This document shows, in pieces, positions 7,214 to 16,844 of a stretch of 29,289 bases of DNA. The translations under genes were made by a program, and so were the position numbers. Position 1 is the first letter of the stretch. Each line of letters starts with the position of its first letter. This DNA comes from Bacteroidales bacterium UBA7569 (GTDB taxonomy: Bacteria; Bacteroidota; Bacteroidia; Bacteroidales; Paludibacteraceae): assembly GCA_002477945.1 (NCBI GenBank), contig DLLF01000040.1, positions 1 through 29,289 on the forward strand, read 5' to 3'. Below the pieces are notes generated by a model. It did no database searches. It saw nothing but the letters and a program-made list of their open reading frames with translations, and was not told the origin of the DNA.

Positions 7214-7963
7214 ATGGAACGTAGCAGAGAAGATATAGAACTCCTGAAACAGCAGATCAAACTGACCCGTCTTTTTCACAAGGCCTGTTCAGAATACGGA
7301 CTAATAGAAGACGGGGACACGATTTTAGTAGGTCTTTCGGGTGGAAAAGATTCTTTGGCATTGGTGGAATTTTTGGGTGAGCGTTCAAGAATTTACGTGC
7401 CCAAGTTCAAGGTTTGTGCCGTACATATTTCCATTGACAACATCGGTTACAGTTCGGATCTTGCGTATCTGCGTACATTCTGCGAAGCGCACAATGTCTC
7501 ATTCATTCACAGAACCACCCATTTCAGCGATACGGAAGAACGCAGAAAGTCGCACTGCTTTTTATGTTCGTGGTACAGGCGCAAGGCGTTGTTTGAAACA
7601 GCAAAGGAGACGGGATGCAACAAAATAGCCTTAGGGCATCATCAGGACGATATTATAGAGACTCTCCTTATGAATCTGATTTTCCAAGGAAGTTTTTCGA
7701 CTATTACCCCCAAACTCACAATGACCAAGTTTCCCATTACGATGATCCGTCCGCTCTGCCTTATGGAAGAAAAAGAAATTGCGGCATACGCAGCGATGCG
7801 GGGTTATCACAAGCAGGCTAAACTATGTCCTTTTGAGAAAGAGAGTTCGAGAAGCGAAATAAAAGAACTTGTCGGTCGGTTGGAAACATTCAATCCGAAT
7901 GTACGTGACAGCATCTGGGGAGCAATGAGCAATATCAAAGAAGAATATCTGCCCATCAAATAA
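7214..7963 (+). CDS. TtcA-like tRNA 2-thiocytidine synthetase (PP-loop ATPase)
   Basis: This 249-residue cytoplasmic protein carries the N-type ATP-pyrophosphatase signature SGGKDS at residues 42-47. It also has a CxxC pair (C115, C118 in HCFLCSWYRRK) that in TtcA helps hold an iron-sulfur cluster, and the family motif GHHQDDIIETLLMNL. TtcA activates C32 of certain tRNAs with ATP and inserts sulfur. The start at 7214 is preferred because the in-frame ATG at 7169 overlaps the promoter. The DUF486 gene follows 25 bases later and a terminator-like hairpin lies after it, so the two probably form a short unit. Related TilS-type lysidine synthetases are less likely given the CxxC and the short length. 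Confidence 0.85.
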   Translation: MERSREDIELLKQQIKLTRLFHKACSEYGLIEDGDTILVGLSGGKDSLALVEFLGERSRIYVPKFKVCAVHISIDNIGYSSDLAYLRTFCEAHNVSFIHRTTHFSDTEERRKSHCFLCSWYRRKALFETAKETGCNKIALGHHQDDIIETLLMNLIFQGSFSTITPKLTMTKFPITMIRPLCLMEEKEIAAYAAMRGYHKQAKLCPFEKESSRSEIKELVGRLETFNPNVRDSIWGAMSNIKEEYLPIK

Positions 7964-7988
7964 CAAACAGAACAAAGACGGAAACAGT

Positions 7989-8363
7989 ATGGTACAAGGA
8001 CTATGGACAATAGGGCTGCTGATTTGCAGCAACATTTTCATGACATTGGCATGGTATGGTCATCTAAAACTACAATCGGAGGGGATCATCACGGACAACA
8101 CTCCGTTGTTTCTCATTATCGTACTATCGTGGTTGTTGGCACTGCCTGAGTACGTGTGCCAGGTAAACGGGAACCGGATCGGTTTTGTTGAGAACGGAGG
8201 TCCTTTCACCCTGATGCAACTAAAAATCATACAGGAGGTCATCTCTATTACCATTTTCACTCTGTTCTCTCTGTTTGTCTTTAAGGGACAGAGTCTTCAT
8301 TGGAACCATTTTGCAGCCTTCGGTTGCCTGATTGCCGCTGTGTACTTTGTTTTTCTGAAATAA
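7989..8363 (+). CDS. DUF486 (DMT superfamily-like) membrane protein
   Basis: The 124-residue protein has four predicted membrane helices and the DUF486 opening pattern CSNIFMTLAWYGHLK, plus the conserved EYVCQVNGNRIG and QLKIIQEVISI stretches. Length and motifs fit the family. DUF486 proteins resemble half of a drug/metabolite transporter, but no substrate is established. The gene follows the TtcA-like gene by 25 bases and probably shares its transcript; a functional link is not evident. Confidence 0.85.
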   Translation: MVQGLWTIGLLICSNIFMTLAWYGHLKLQSEGIITDNTPLFLIIVLSWLLALPEYVCQVNGNRIGFVENGGPFTLMQLKIIQEVISITIFTLFSLFVFKGQSLHWNHFAAFGCLIAAVYFVFLK

Positions 8364-8436
8364 GGGAAAACAGGATGACAACAGCGGAGTGGCTTCTGCC
8401 GCGGATGGACTTCTATCTGTAAATTATGCCCGATGA

Positions 8437-8457
8437 AAAGGCGAGTTTTTCGCCTTT
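8437..8457 (+). terminator. Terminator-like hairpin after the DUF486 gene
   Basis: AAAGGCGA (8437-8444) pairs with TCGCCTTT (8450-8457) around a five-base loop, 73 bases after the stop codon at 8363. Confidence 0.6.
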
Positions 8458-8603
8458 CAGAGTTGTGATAGTCCATTTTGTCTTTCGGGTGAATGACCCA
8501 GAAGTTTGGACGTTCAAAGCCGCCAAAGAGCCTGATTTTCTCTTTCTCTTGTATTACTAAAAAGGAAGAATTCCAAACAACTCCCTTTATTTAACTTTAA
8601 TGT

Positions 8604-8886
8604 TGCTTGGAGGAAGCCATGATAGACGTTATAGTTTATTGAGAAGTTATGGAAAGATGAGACGAATTGAATGAATCAGGTTAATTGGACGAACGGGACA
8701 GATAGGGCAGATGGAACGGATGGGACATATTAGCAAAATGAGACAAATAAGGTCATTTCCCATTGAGGGTCAAGATATTTACGATTTGGTGATGTACGAT
8801 GTACGATTTTGCTTTACCTGCTTCGTTATCATTTCTCGTTGGGGGTCGGTCAGGGGTCGATGAGGTCGGCTTGAGGGGTCGCAGGC
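8604..8886 (+). repeat. Dispersed intergenic repeat, copy A
   Basis: This copy shares ordered blocks with the reverse complement of 19119-19290: ATAGACGTTATAGT, (C/T)TAATTGGACG followed by GGAC, a block ending CAAATAAGGT, TTGAGGG, and GGGGTCGATGAGG. Between the blocks the copies have diverged, and this one carries extra sequence at about 8772-8840. Internal short repeats such as GGACAGATAGGGCAG and GGGGTCG are present. No open frame is conserved between copies. Confidence 0.75.
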
Positions 8887-9073
8887 GGTCTCTGCATCAC
8901 AGGAAATCTTGCATAGGAACAGGGCTACCCCAAAACCACGTTACGGGTACCTTGCCGGTTGTCAGTGAGATTCACATTGCATATTTCCTGCACACTGCAA
9001 CCTGCTCAAAATATCACACAATATACACAGCCATGCAAATTGCAACAATTTCCCAAGATATTCCGCAGTACGA

Positions 9074-9105
9074 TTTGGTTTCGGGGACAAAAAGTTGTAT
9101 CTTTG
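9074..9105 (+). promoter_or_regulatory. Promoter of the rfbA-lpxB gene run
   Basis: TTTG (9074-9077) and TATCTTTG (9098-9105) are 20 bases apart, a strong Bacteroidota match. It is the only clear promoter I see for the packed gene run that follows. Confidence 0.75.
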
Positions 9106-9256
9106 CAAAGTGTAGAGGACAGCGTCTTATTCCTTTTATCCGGAACAAGCGGTTGTTTGGTTTTTGCAAACACTTGAAAAACATACGAGGGAGACGACAA
9201 ATCATCACTACAAAATTTCAACAACAAGCAACAAAAAGACAAACCAGCAAATTGCC

Positions 9257-10123
9257 ATGAAAGGAATTATCTTAGCAGGAGGAAGTGCCACCCGTTTGTA
9301 TCCATTATCGAAGGCTATCAGCAAGCAGATTATGCCAGTGTATGACAAGCCCATGATATATTATCCGTTATCCACGTTGATGCTGGCAGGAATACGCGAA
9401 GTGTTAATCATTTCCACTCCGAGAGATTTGCCGGTGTTCAAGGAGTTGCTGGGAGACGGGAGCCGTCTGGGTATGCATTTGGAATACAAGATACAGGAAG
9501 TTCCAAACGGTCTGGCTCAGGCATTTGTATTAGGCAGAGACTTTCTGAACGGAGACAAGGGGTGTCTGATATTGGGAGACAATTTATTTTACGGACAAGG
9601 ATTCAGCGAGATGTTGCGTCGCGCCGCCTCCATAGACAAGGGTGCCTGCATTTTCGGTTATTACGTGAAAGACCCGCGTGCATACGGAGTTGTGGAATTT
9701 GACGGTGAAGGAAGAGTTATTTCCTTAGAAGAAAAACCGAAAGAGCCAAAGAGTCGTTTTGCAGTGCCGGGCTTATATTTCTACGATGAGACCGTATGTG
9801 AAAAGGCTGCGGATCTGAAACCATCGGCACGAGGAGAATATGAGATCACTGATTTGAACAAAGTATATCTGAACGAGGGCAGTCTGCGTGTCGAATTATT
9901 CGGGAGAGGGTTTGCATGGTTGGACACAGGTAATTGCGACAGTCTGCTTGATGCAAGCAACTTCATCGCCACCATCCAGAACAGGCAAGGCTTCTACGTA
10001 AGTTGCATAGAAGAAATAGCATGGAGGAACGGCTGGATAGACACTGATACCCTGCACGGATTGGGGAAAGAGTTGGAGAAGACACAATACGGACAATACT
10101 TGTTGGGACTAAACAACCAATGA
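9257..10123 (+). CDS. rfbA: Glucose-1-phosphate thymidylyltransferase (RmlA)
   Basis: RmlA joins glucose-1-phosphate and dTTP to give dTDP-glucose, the first step towards dTDP-rhamnose for O-antigen or capsule. The 288-residue protein starts at 9257 with MKGIILAGGSATRLYPLS, the nucleotide-binding loop. The longer in-frame start at 9164 lacks the compact family N-terminus. SKQIMPVYDKPMIYYPLSTL, the GDN motif in LILGDNLFYG and EEKPKEPKS further mark the family. No rfbB, rfbC or rfbD lies in the window, so this is an orphan copy here. Its TGA overlaps the next gene's ATG (ATGA), suggesting translational coupling to the regulator. Confidence 0.95.
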   Translation: MKGIILAGGSATRLYPLSKAISKQIMPVYDKPMIYYPLSTLMLAGIREVLIISTPRDLPVFKELLGDGSRLGMHLEYKIQEVPNGLAQAFVLGRDFLNGDKGCLILGDNLFYGQGFSEMLRRAASIDKGACIFGYYVKDPRAYGVVEFDGEGRVISLEEKPKEPKSRFAVPGLYFYDETVCEKAADLKPSARGEYEITDLNKVYLNEGSLRVELFGRGFAWLDTGNCDSLLDASNFIATIQNRQGFYVSCIEEIAWRNGWIDTDTLHGLGKELEKTQYGQYLLGLNNQ

Positions 10124-13100
10124 CAACTATGAACAACGTGAAAAGGATTGTTTTACTCATATCGGGTTTATTCTTGCTGTCCTGTGCTGACATTTACGGG
10201 GAGAATCTTGGCAAATATCAGTACAACATACGCCACTATTCAGCCGAAGACGGGCTAAGCCAGAACACCGTTATGGCGATTTTGCAAGACCATGACGGCT
10301 ATATGTGGTTCGGGACATGGGACGGACTGAACCGATTTGACGGTTATACCTTCACCACTTACAAATCGATGCCCGGTTCGGATGAGAAAATGCTGAACAA
10401 CCGTATTCATTTCATCTATGAAGATTCATTGCACTATATTTGGATTCAGACATACGACGGGAACGTGCACCGTTTTAACAAGCACACGGAAGAGTTTTAT
10501 TCTCCAGAGGGTTCCGTAGAGCATCTGCACAACCATACTCATCCGTTATATGCAGAACCTCGTGCAGGTGAATTGTGGTTTGCGGGCAATGCAAGCATTA
10601 TGCGAGTATGCGACAAGGGCTACCAATCGGTGCCGGAAACGACCTATTATCCGACAGGAAGCACCTCTCATTTTATTCTTACGGACACGAAGGGCAGTGT
10701 GTGGTACGATGACGGCAATACGCTACATTGCGTGGATTATTCCGGCAAGAATACGGAGTTTACATTGCGTGATACCGACAAAGATGAGCAATTTCTTTCC
10801 AGTTTTTCCGACAGACACGGTATTTGGTTCGGTACGGACAGAGGAAACATCTGGCACTATTCGTTGCAAGATATGCACTTTGAGCGCATAGAGACGGGGA
10901 CAACTGCAAGTATCACGGATTTACAGGCATTGGATAATAATCTTCTTCTGTTCACCACTTCTTCTGACGGTTTCTTTCTGTACAACGGAAAGTCCGGAAA
11001 GTTACAGGAGTATTCATCCGGAACGACATCGTGTATCCGCGAAGACCGGTTCACATCCGTTGCATTGGATTCTCGCGGGATAGCGTGGATTGAGAATACA
11101 GAAGACGGAGTGTTCCGCTACAGAGTGCAGGACAGATCTCTGAAACATCTTGTTCCGGACATAGACGAACGTTACAAGGGCTTGCTGGCTCCCAATTTTC
11201 TGCTGATAGAGGACTCGGACGGGAATACATGGGTCAATCCGAACGGAGGAGGTTTCAGCCGATATGATTATGACAGCGACGAACTGAATTATCCCATAGA
11301 GGGCCTAACAAACATGATTCATACGGCATACGCGGATCGTTCGGGAATACTTTGGATAAGCACATACGACAAGGGCGTTGACAGAATCAATATAGAACCA
11401 GAGAAATTCCAATTGACAGATATCCGCTCCCAAAAACAATACTCCAGCGAAGTACGTGCCATTTATCAGCGTGAGAACGGAGATGTACTGATGGCCAACA
11501 AGAGCGGCAATGTGTTATATTATGACGAGGATCTGCAATTGAAAAGCACATTCTCCGTCAAGGAGTTGGTTTATTGCATCCATGAGGACAATGGCCATAA
11601 TTTATGGTTCGGGACCCGTGGTTCAGGGCTGATAAAAAGCACTATACGACAGAATGGCCAGTTGGAAACACTTTCCTACTGCCACGACACCACGCCATAC
11701 AGTATATCATCAAATGATATTTACTGCATTGAAGAGAGCAAAGACGGAACACTCTACATTGGTACATACGGCGGCGGCATCAATATCCTGCGAGGCGGAA
11801 GATTTATTCACTGCGGGAACGATTGGACAGACTATCCCATGGACAAAGCCAATCAAGTACGCGATCTGCTCCTAACAAACGGTGACAGTCTGCTTTGGGC
11901 TGCCACAACCAAAGGACTATTACGGCTTGAACTTCCCTCTCTTGAAAGCCGGTTTGTACCATATTATGACATCACGTGCTTATATCAGGATATCAACGGC
12001 AGGTTATGGTGCGGCAGTTATGGTGCGGGGTTAAACGAAGCCAAGACAAACGAGATCACTCATGAAATAGAATTGAAAGCCCACACTACACAAGACGGGC
12101 TGAACAATGATATTATATTGAGCATCACAGAAGACGAGTACGGAATGCTATGGCTGGTATCAGAACGCTCCATCACTCGTTTTAATCCATACGACAATAC
12201 GTTCCAATACTTCAACCCTCTAAGCAAAGTTTCGTACGGTTACTTCAGCGAAGCACCAGCCGTACCTCTGAAGAAAGGGAAAATCATTACAGGTTACAGC
12301 AACGGGTTCTGTACGTTTACGCCAAGGCTTATCTTACATTCGGACAATGTTCCTCCGCTGATGCTGACAGGGTTTGAACTATTCAACAAGGAAGTGAAAA
12401 TAGGAGACGCAAACTCTCCTCTGACAGAAAGTATATCGTATATTGACAAAATCGTTTTGCAACCTAATCAGAATGTATTCAGCATTGAATTTGCCGCCCT
12501 TGACTATGCCGATGCAGACAAAGTACGTTACGCCTATATGTTGCAGGGCTTTGAAGAAGAGTGGAACTATGTGAACACAAGGCGCGTAACTTACACTAAC
12601 CTGAAGCCCGGAGTATATCGTTTCTGCGTGAAAAGCACCAACGCCGAAGGCATCTGGACAGATAATACCCGCAGTCTGACAATAAAGGTGTGTCCGACAT
12701 TTTGGGAAACAGGTTGGGCCATAAGTCTGTATATTCTGTTAGGTCTATTGCTTTTGTATGTCGCATTCAAATTGTTTGCCACCTACAGCAATCTTCGTCA
12801 TGAGGTGGAACTTGAACAGAGGGTAACAGACATCAAGTTACGTTTTTTCACCAACATTTCACACGAATTGCGTACTCCTTTGACACTGATATCAGGCCCC
12901 GTGGAAAATATCCTGAAGACGGAAAAGATTTCCCAGAGTGTCAGAGAGCAGTTGGAGATTGTACAGAACAATTGCAACCGAATGTTACGACTTATCAATG
13001 AGATACTCGATTTCCGCAAGATACAAAACAAAAAAATGCGTCTGAGAATACAGGAGACCGATTTGGCGGCATTGGCAGAAAAGACGTGTGCAAACTTCTC

Positions 13101-14376
13101 CAAAGAGGCTTATGACAAACATATCAATTTCAAAGTGGAAGTCAAGGCTCCGGATCTAAAAGTATGGATAGACAGAGAGAAAGTGGATATCATTCTGTAC
13201 AATCTACTTTCCAATGCCTTTAAGTTTACTCCGGCAGGGAAAGGCATCAAGGTTGTTATTGCACAAAAACCTAACTTTGCGCTGTTACAAGTGAGTGATG
13301 AGGGTGTCGGCATACCCAACGAGAAGAGAAATCTGCTATTTGAGCGGTTCACCTCACAGAATGAGATCCGAAACTACAGCACCATATCCAGCACGGGAAT
13401 AGGTCTGAACCTTGTGAAAGAACTTGTGGATATGCACAAAGGCTATATAGAAGTGAACAGCGAGGTAAACAAGGGGACGACATTCTTAGTGATGTTCCGA
13501 TTGGGAAAAGAACACTTCGGAAATGATGTAGATTTTCTGGCAAGTACGCAACTGCTACCTCTGAGAAATGAGCCCCTGCACCAACTATACGAAAGCGAAC
13601 AAAATACTTCACAAAAACAGACCTTACTCATTGTTGAAGACAATCAGGATATGAGAAATTTCTTGAACAATATATTCCGTCAGGATTTTCAAATTGTGGT
13701 TGCTCACGATGGCAAAGAAGGCTTGGAGAAAGCGAAAGAGATTGTTCCCGATATAATCATCTCTGACTTAATGATGCCCAACATGGACGGGCTGGAATTG
13801 ACAGACAAAATTAAAAATGACGTCAGTATCAACCATATTCCCATTATCCTACTTACTGCCAAATCCGCTATTGAAAGCAGGTTGGAGGCTATGCGTAATG
13901 GTGCAGACGATTATCTAACAAAACCTTTTTCGCCGGAATATCTGAAGGCACGCGTTGACAATCTGCTTAAACAGAGAACGACACTGCAAGAAAACTACAG
14001 AAATACCCTCTTGAGCCTACAACCTAAGGAAGTGACAGCCCTATCTCCGAACGATGTATTCCTCGCAAAACTGATGGACTTTATGGAACGCAATATGGAC
14101 AATAGCGACTTGATCGTTGAAGATATGGTAAATGAAATGGCATTGGGCAGAACCGTTTTCTTCAATAAACTAAAGAGTCTGACAGGTCTGTCTCCCGTTG
14201 AGTTTATTCGGGAAGTGCGTATCAAAAGGGCTGCACAATTGCTGAAATTGGGAACGTACAATATAACTGAGATTACTTATATGGTCGGCATGAATGACAG
14301 TCGTTATTTCTCGAAATGTTTTAAGGCTGTATATGGCATGACCCCGACAGAATACAAGAAACAAGAATGCAATTAA
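10120..14376 (+). CDS. Hybrid two-component system regulator (sensor kinase-receiver-AraC)
   Basis: This 1418-residue one-chain regulator has the standard Bacteroidales order. A signal sequence with a possible lipobox (FLLSC) is followed by a large periplasmic sensor of Reg_prop beta-propeller repeats (about 30-740, e.g. DGYMWFGTWDGLNRFDGY). A Y_Y_Y domain (about 780-860) and one membrane helix (about 866-888) come next. The kinase part has a HisKA box with H915 in NISHELRTPL and an ATPase domain (NAFKFTP, DEGVGIP, GIGLNLVKELV). The receiver carries D1216 in SDLMMPNMDG and a KPF lysine, and an AraC DNA-binding domain covers about 1310-1415. All catalytic residues look intact. Such proteins usually sense glycans and control adjacent susC/susD loci. 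None is present here; the gene is fused by overlap to rfbA and followed after one base by an FKBP-like gene. A start nine bases later is also possible. Confidence 0.93.
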   Translation: MTTMNNVKRIVLLISGLFLLSCADIYGENLGKYQYNIRHYSAEDGLSQNTVMAILQDHDGYMWFGTWDGLNRFDGYTFTTYKSMPGSDEKMLNNRIHFIYEDSLHYIWIQTYDGNVHRFNKHTEEFYSPEGSVEHLHNHTHPLYAEPRAGELWFAGNASIMRVCDKGYQSVPETTYYPTGSTSHFILTDTKGSVWYDDGNTLHCVDYSGKNTEFTLRDTDKDEQFLSSFSDRHGIWFGTDRGNIWHYSLQDMHFERIETGTTASITDLQALDNNLLLFTTSSDGFFLYNGKSGKLQEYSSGTTSCIREDRFTSVALDSRGIAWIENTEDGVFRYRVQDRSLKHLVPDIDERYKGLLAPNFLLIEDSDGNTWVNPNGGGFSRYDYDSDELNYPIEGLTNMIHTAYADRSGILWISTYDKGVDRINIEPEKFQLTDIRSQKQYSSEVRAIYQRENGDVLMANKSGNVLYYDEDLQLKSTFSVKELVYCIHEDNGHNLWFGTRGSGLIKSTIRQNGQLETLSYCHDTTPYSISSNDIYCIEESKDGTLYIGTYGGGINILRGGRFIHCGNDWTDYPMDKANQVRDLLLTNGDSLLWAATTKGLLRLELPSLESRFVPYYDITCLYQDINGRLWCGSYGAGLNEAKTNEITHEIELKAHTTQDGLNNDIILSITEDEYGMLWLVSERSITRFNPYDNTFQYFNPLSKVSYGYFSEAPAVPLKKGKIITGYSNGFCTFTPRLILHSDNVPPLMLTGFELFNKEVKIGDANSPLTESISYIDKIVLQPNQNVFSIEFAALDYADADKVRYAYMLQGFEEEWNYVNTRRVTYTNLKPGVYRFCVKSTNAEGIWTDNTRSLTIKVCPTFWETGWAISLYILLGLLLLYVAFKLFATYSNLRHEVELEQRVTDIKLRFFTNISHELRTPLTLISGPVENILKTEKISQSVREQLEIVQNNCNRMLRLINEILDFRKIQNKKMRLRIQETDLAALAEKTCANFSKEAYDKHINFKVEVKAPDLKVWIDREKVDIILYNLLSNAFKFTPAGKGIKVVIAQKPNFALLQVSDEGVGIPNEKRNLLFERFTSQNEIRNYSTISSTGIGLNLVKELVDMHKGYIEVNSEVNKGTTFLVMFRLGKEHFGNDVDFLASTQLLPLRNEPLHQLYESEQNTSQKQTLLIVEDNQDMRNFLNNIFRQDFQIVVAHDGKEGLEKAKEIVPDIIISDLMMPNMDGLELTDKIKNDVSINHIPIILLTAKSAIESRLEAMRNGADDYLTKPFSPEYLKARVDNLLKQRTTLQENYRNTLLSLQPKEVTALSPNDVFLAKLMDFMERNMDNSDLIVEDMVNEMALGRTVFFNKLKSLTGLSPVEFIREVRIKRAAQLLKLGTYNITEITYMVGMNDSRYFSKCFKAVYGMTPTEYKKQECN

Positions 14377-14377
14377 T

Positions 14378-14887
14378 ATGAAATCAACAACCATAATCAT
14401 TTTGGCAAGTTGTTTGTTAGTGGGTTGTCAGCGGACAAAACCGCAAGCACCAAGCCACCATACAGAGCAAGACTCTGCCAAAGTCGCTATGCTACTGATT
14501 ACTCAACGTCTGGCAGAAGAGGCAGACAAAGAACTGACACAGTATGCTTCTCAGGCAAATGACGAATACACATTGGACGATTCCGGTTTCTGGTACAAAT
14601 ATAAAAGGCGTACCGATGGCAATTATTGGCAAAAAGGAGAGAAGGCTTTGATACATACGCAAACTTTCTCGCTCGATGGTGAGTTGTTGCTTGACAGTAA
14701 AGAGCAGATTGAAATAGGGAGAGGTGATGTCATACCGACCATTGAAGACATGTTGCTTATGATGCGGAAAAACGAAGCGAGCGAGTTGTTAGTCCCTTGG
14801 TATCTGGCATTTGGTGCCTCCGGGAATGAAAACATTGCGCCATACACAAATGTAAGAATTAATATAGAAACCCATACAACAGATTAA
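14378..14887 (+). CDS. FKBP-like peptidyl-prolyl isomerase lipoprotein
   Basis: The 169-residue protein has a lipoprotein signal with lipobox LLVGC (C17), so it is probably membrane-anchored facing the periplasm. The C-terminal half resembles the FKBP fold: EIGRGDVIPTIEDMLLMMRK, then a SELLVPWYLAFGASG-type active-site edge and a final strand VRINIE. It is like the GldI-type lipoproteins of Bacteroidota. Several catalytic-pocket residues are changed (VIPTIEDML where FKBPs have VI.G...AL), so activity is uncertain. It starts one base after the regulator's stop and is followed after four bases by another lipoprotein, indicating one operon. Confidence 0.75.
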   Translation: MKSTTIIILASCLLVGCQRTKPQAPSHHTEQDSAKVAMLLITQRLAEEADKELTQYASQANDEYTLDDSGFWYKYKRRTDGNYWQKGEKALIHTQTFSLDGELLLDSKEQIEIGRGDVIPTIEDMLLMMRKNEASELLVPWYLAFGASGNENIAPYTNVRINIETHTTD

Positions 14888-14891
14888 CTCC

Positions 14892-15440
14892 ATGAAACGA
14901 AATCTTATTGTGGTCGGGCTGACATGTTTTATCATTGCTTTATGCCTTCCAAGTTGTGAAAGCGACCAAACGTATGCCAAAGATTTGAAGAAGGAAAAGA
15001 AAGCAATTGACGACTATATCGCTCGCAATAATATCAACATACTGTATCAAGCACCCGCGGATGGTGTGTGGGGAGAGAATGATTACTTGCAGGTGGGAGA
15101 CTATTGTTATTTCCATTTGGACAAACAGGGGGATACCGACCAGGATTCTCTGATTTACAAAGACATTGTGCTTCTTCGTTATAGGCAATACACACTGGAT
15201 GCTTATCCGCAAATCATCAAGGATTGTTGGACTACCAACGAAGCCGCTGACCCTGTGCAGTTCCAATACGGGGTATCTTCTTCCGAGGTCATCTCCGGTT
15301 GGTTGCTGGCACTTCCTTATTTGAAATACAATGCCGCAGAGGGTAAACTCATCTGCCCGAGTAAATTAGGGACAAGCAGTGCCATCAAGAGTGTCACTCC
15401 CTATGGATATGATATGAAGATACAAATCCGAAAATTCTAA
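14892..15440 (+). CDS. DUF4827-like lipoprotein
   Basis: The 182-residue protein has a signal peptide ending in LPSC (C22), so it is a likely lipoprotein. The mature part starts with a charged helix (AKDLKKEKKAIDDYIARNNI) and continues with a mostly beta region ending in a strand KIQIRKF. From memory this matches DUF4827, a Bacteroidales family with an FKBP-like fold found next to phosphoglucosamine mutase genes. The position between an FKBP-like lipoprotein and glmM fits. The pair probably acts as periplasmic folding factors, which is inference. Confidence 0.7.
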   Translation: MKRNLIVVGLTCFIIALCLPSCESDQTYAKDLKKEKKAIDDYIARNNINILYQAPADGVWGENDYLQVGDYCYFHLDKQGDTDQDSLIYKDIVLLRYRQYTLDAYPQIIKDCWTTNEAADPVQFQYGVSSSEVISGWLLALPYLKYNAAEGKLICPSKLGTSSAIKSVTPYGYDMKIQIRKF

Positions 15441-15453
15441 AAACATAACTGTT

Positions 15454-16842
15454 ATGCCACTTGTCAAATCAATCTCTGGTATTAGAGGAACAATTGGAGG
15501 TTCGGTCGGAGATGGACTCAACCCTGTAGATATTGTCCGTTTCACAGCGGCTTATGCTACACAACGTACCAACAATCTTCCCTATAATAAGAAAATAGTA
15601 GTCGGAAGAGATGCCCGTATCTCAGGCGAAATGGTCAACTTGCTCGTAACGGGAACGCTCATAGGCATGGGCTACGATGTCGTCAATATAGGTTTGGCGA
15701 CAACCCCTACAACGGAATTGGCTGTAGTAGGAGAATGTGCAGCGGGGGGAATCATACTGACAGCATCCCACAACCCGAAACAATGGAATGCCTTGAAACT
15801 GCTCAACGAAAAGGGTGAGTTCTTGAATGATTCCGAAGGAAAAGAAGTCCTTCGCATCGCCGCTGACGAATCCTTCGTTTTCTCCGAGGTGGACAATCTT
15901 GGTCATCTCTGCCATAAAGACTACCTGCCGTACCATATCAACAATGTTCTTTCCTTGTCGTTAGTGGACAAAGAAAGTATTGAAAAGGCTGATTTTACCG
16001 TTGCTATTGATTGTGTCAATTCTGTCGGAGGAATAGCAATACCTGCCGTCCTCAAGGCGTTAGGAGTAAAGAATATCATCGAACTCAACTGCACGCCCGA
16101 TGGTCAGTTCCCTCATAACCCCGAGCCGCTTCCGCAACACCTTACAGAAATATCCGAACTTATTCGTAAAAACCATGTAGATGTTGGTTTTGTAGTGGAT
16201 CCCGATGTCGATCGTCTGGCAATTATATGCGAGAATGGAGAGATGTTCGGAGAAGAATACACGTTGGTCTCCGTGGCAGATTATGTCCTTCAACATACTC
16301 CCGGCAATACGGTGAGCAATATGAGCAGTACACGTGCATTGAGCGACATCACAAAGCGTTATGGAGGCTCCTATTCAGCCAGTGCCGTAGGAGAAGTCAA
16401 TGTCGTTGCGGAGATGAAACGCACTTCTGCTGTTATCGGAGGCGAAGGGAATGGCGGTGTCATATATCCTGCGAGCCATTATGGAAGGGATGCTTTGGTC
16501 GGAATAGCCCTGTTCCTTAGCAACCTCGCACACAAGAAGATGAAAGTGTCTGAACTGAAAAAACAGTACCCTCTGTATTTTATTTCCAAAAACAGGATTG
16601 ACCTCACGCCTGCCATTGATGTGGATTCTTTGCTCAAGCAGGTAAAGGAACTCTATAAGAACGAACGCATCAACGATAAAGATGGTGTGAAGATTGACTT
16701 CAATGAGGGTTGGGTTCATCTGCGCAAATCCAACACAGAGCCTATCATTCGCGTTTACTCCGAAGCGGCTACCGAACAAGAAGCTCAGGCGCTTGCACAG
16801 AAAATCATTGATACTGTCCACAACATAGTCTCCCATTCATAA
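15454..16842 (+). CDS. glmM: Phosphoglucosamine mutase (GlmM-type)
   Basis: The protein interconverts glucosamine-6-phosphate and glucosamine-1-phosphate for UDP-GlcNAc, feeding peptidoglycan and lipid A. At 462 residues it fits the alpha-D-phosphohexomutase family. Four signatures are visible in order: the N-terminal SISGIRGTIGG, the active-site serine in TASHNP (S105), the metal loop DPDVDRLA (about 249-256), and the phosphate-binding RKSNTEPIIRVY near the C-terminus. A phosphomannomutase/phosphoglucomutase role cannot be excluded. However, GEGNGGVIYP and the neighbours surE and lpxB favour an envelope role. It begins 13 bases after the lipoprotein gene. Confidence 0.85.
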   Translation: MPLVKSISGIRGTIGGSVGDGLNPVDIVRFTAAYATQRTNNLPYNKKIVVGRDARISGEMVNLLVTGTLIGMGYDVVNIGLATTPTTELAVVGECAAGGIILTASHNPKQWNALKLLNEKGEFLNDSEGKEVLRIAADESFVFSEVDNLGHLCHKDYLPYHINNVLSLSLVDKESIEKADFTVAIDCVNSVGGIAIPAVLKALGVKNIIELNCTPDGQFPHNPEPLPQHLTEISELIRKNHVDVGFVVDPDVDRLAIICENGEMFGEEYTLVSVADYVLQHTPGNTVSNMSSTRALSDITKRYGGSYSASAVGEVNVVAEMKRTSAVIGGEGNGGVIYPASHYGRDALVGIALFLSNLAHKKMKVSELKKQYPLYFISKNRIDLTPAIDVDSLLKQVKELYKNERINDKDGVKIDFNEGWVHLRKSNTEPIIRVYSEAATEQEAQALAQKIIDTVHNIVSHS

Positions 16843-16844
16843 AT

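Larger units (their letters stand above)
8364..9256. other. Long intergenic region between the DUF486 gene and rfbA
   Basis: I find no credible gene in these 893 bases. The region holds a terminator-like hairpin (8437-8457), one copy of a dispersed repeat (8604-8886) with G-rich short tandem motifs, and the rfbA promoter (9074-9105). The rfbA leader is about 145 nt. Open frames here have low-complexity composition and start inside the repeat. Confidence 0.6.

Noticed and set aside
8799..9260. Open frame of 153 codons before rfbA
   Set aside because: It starts inside the dispersed repeat, crosses the rfbA promoter, overlaps the rfbA start and has biased composition.
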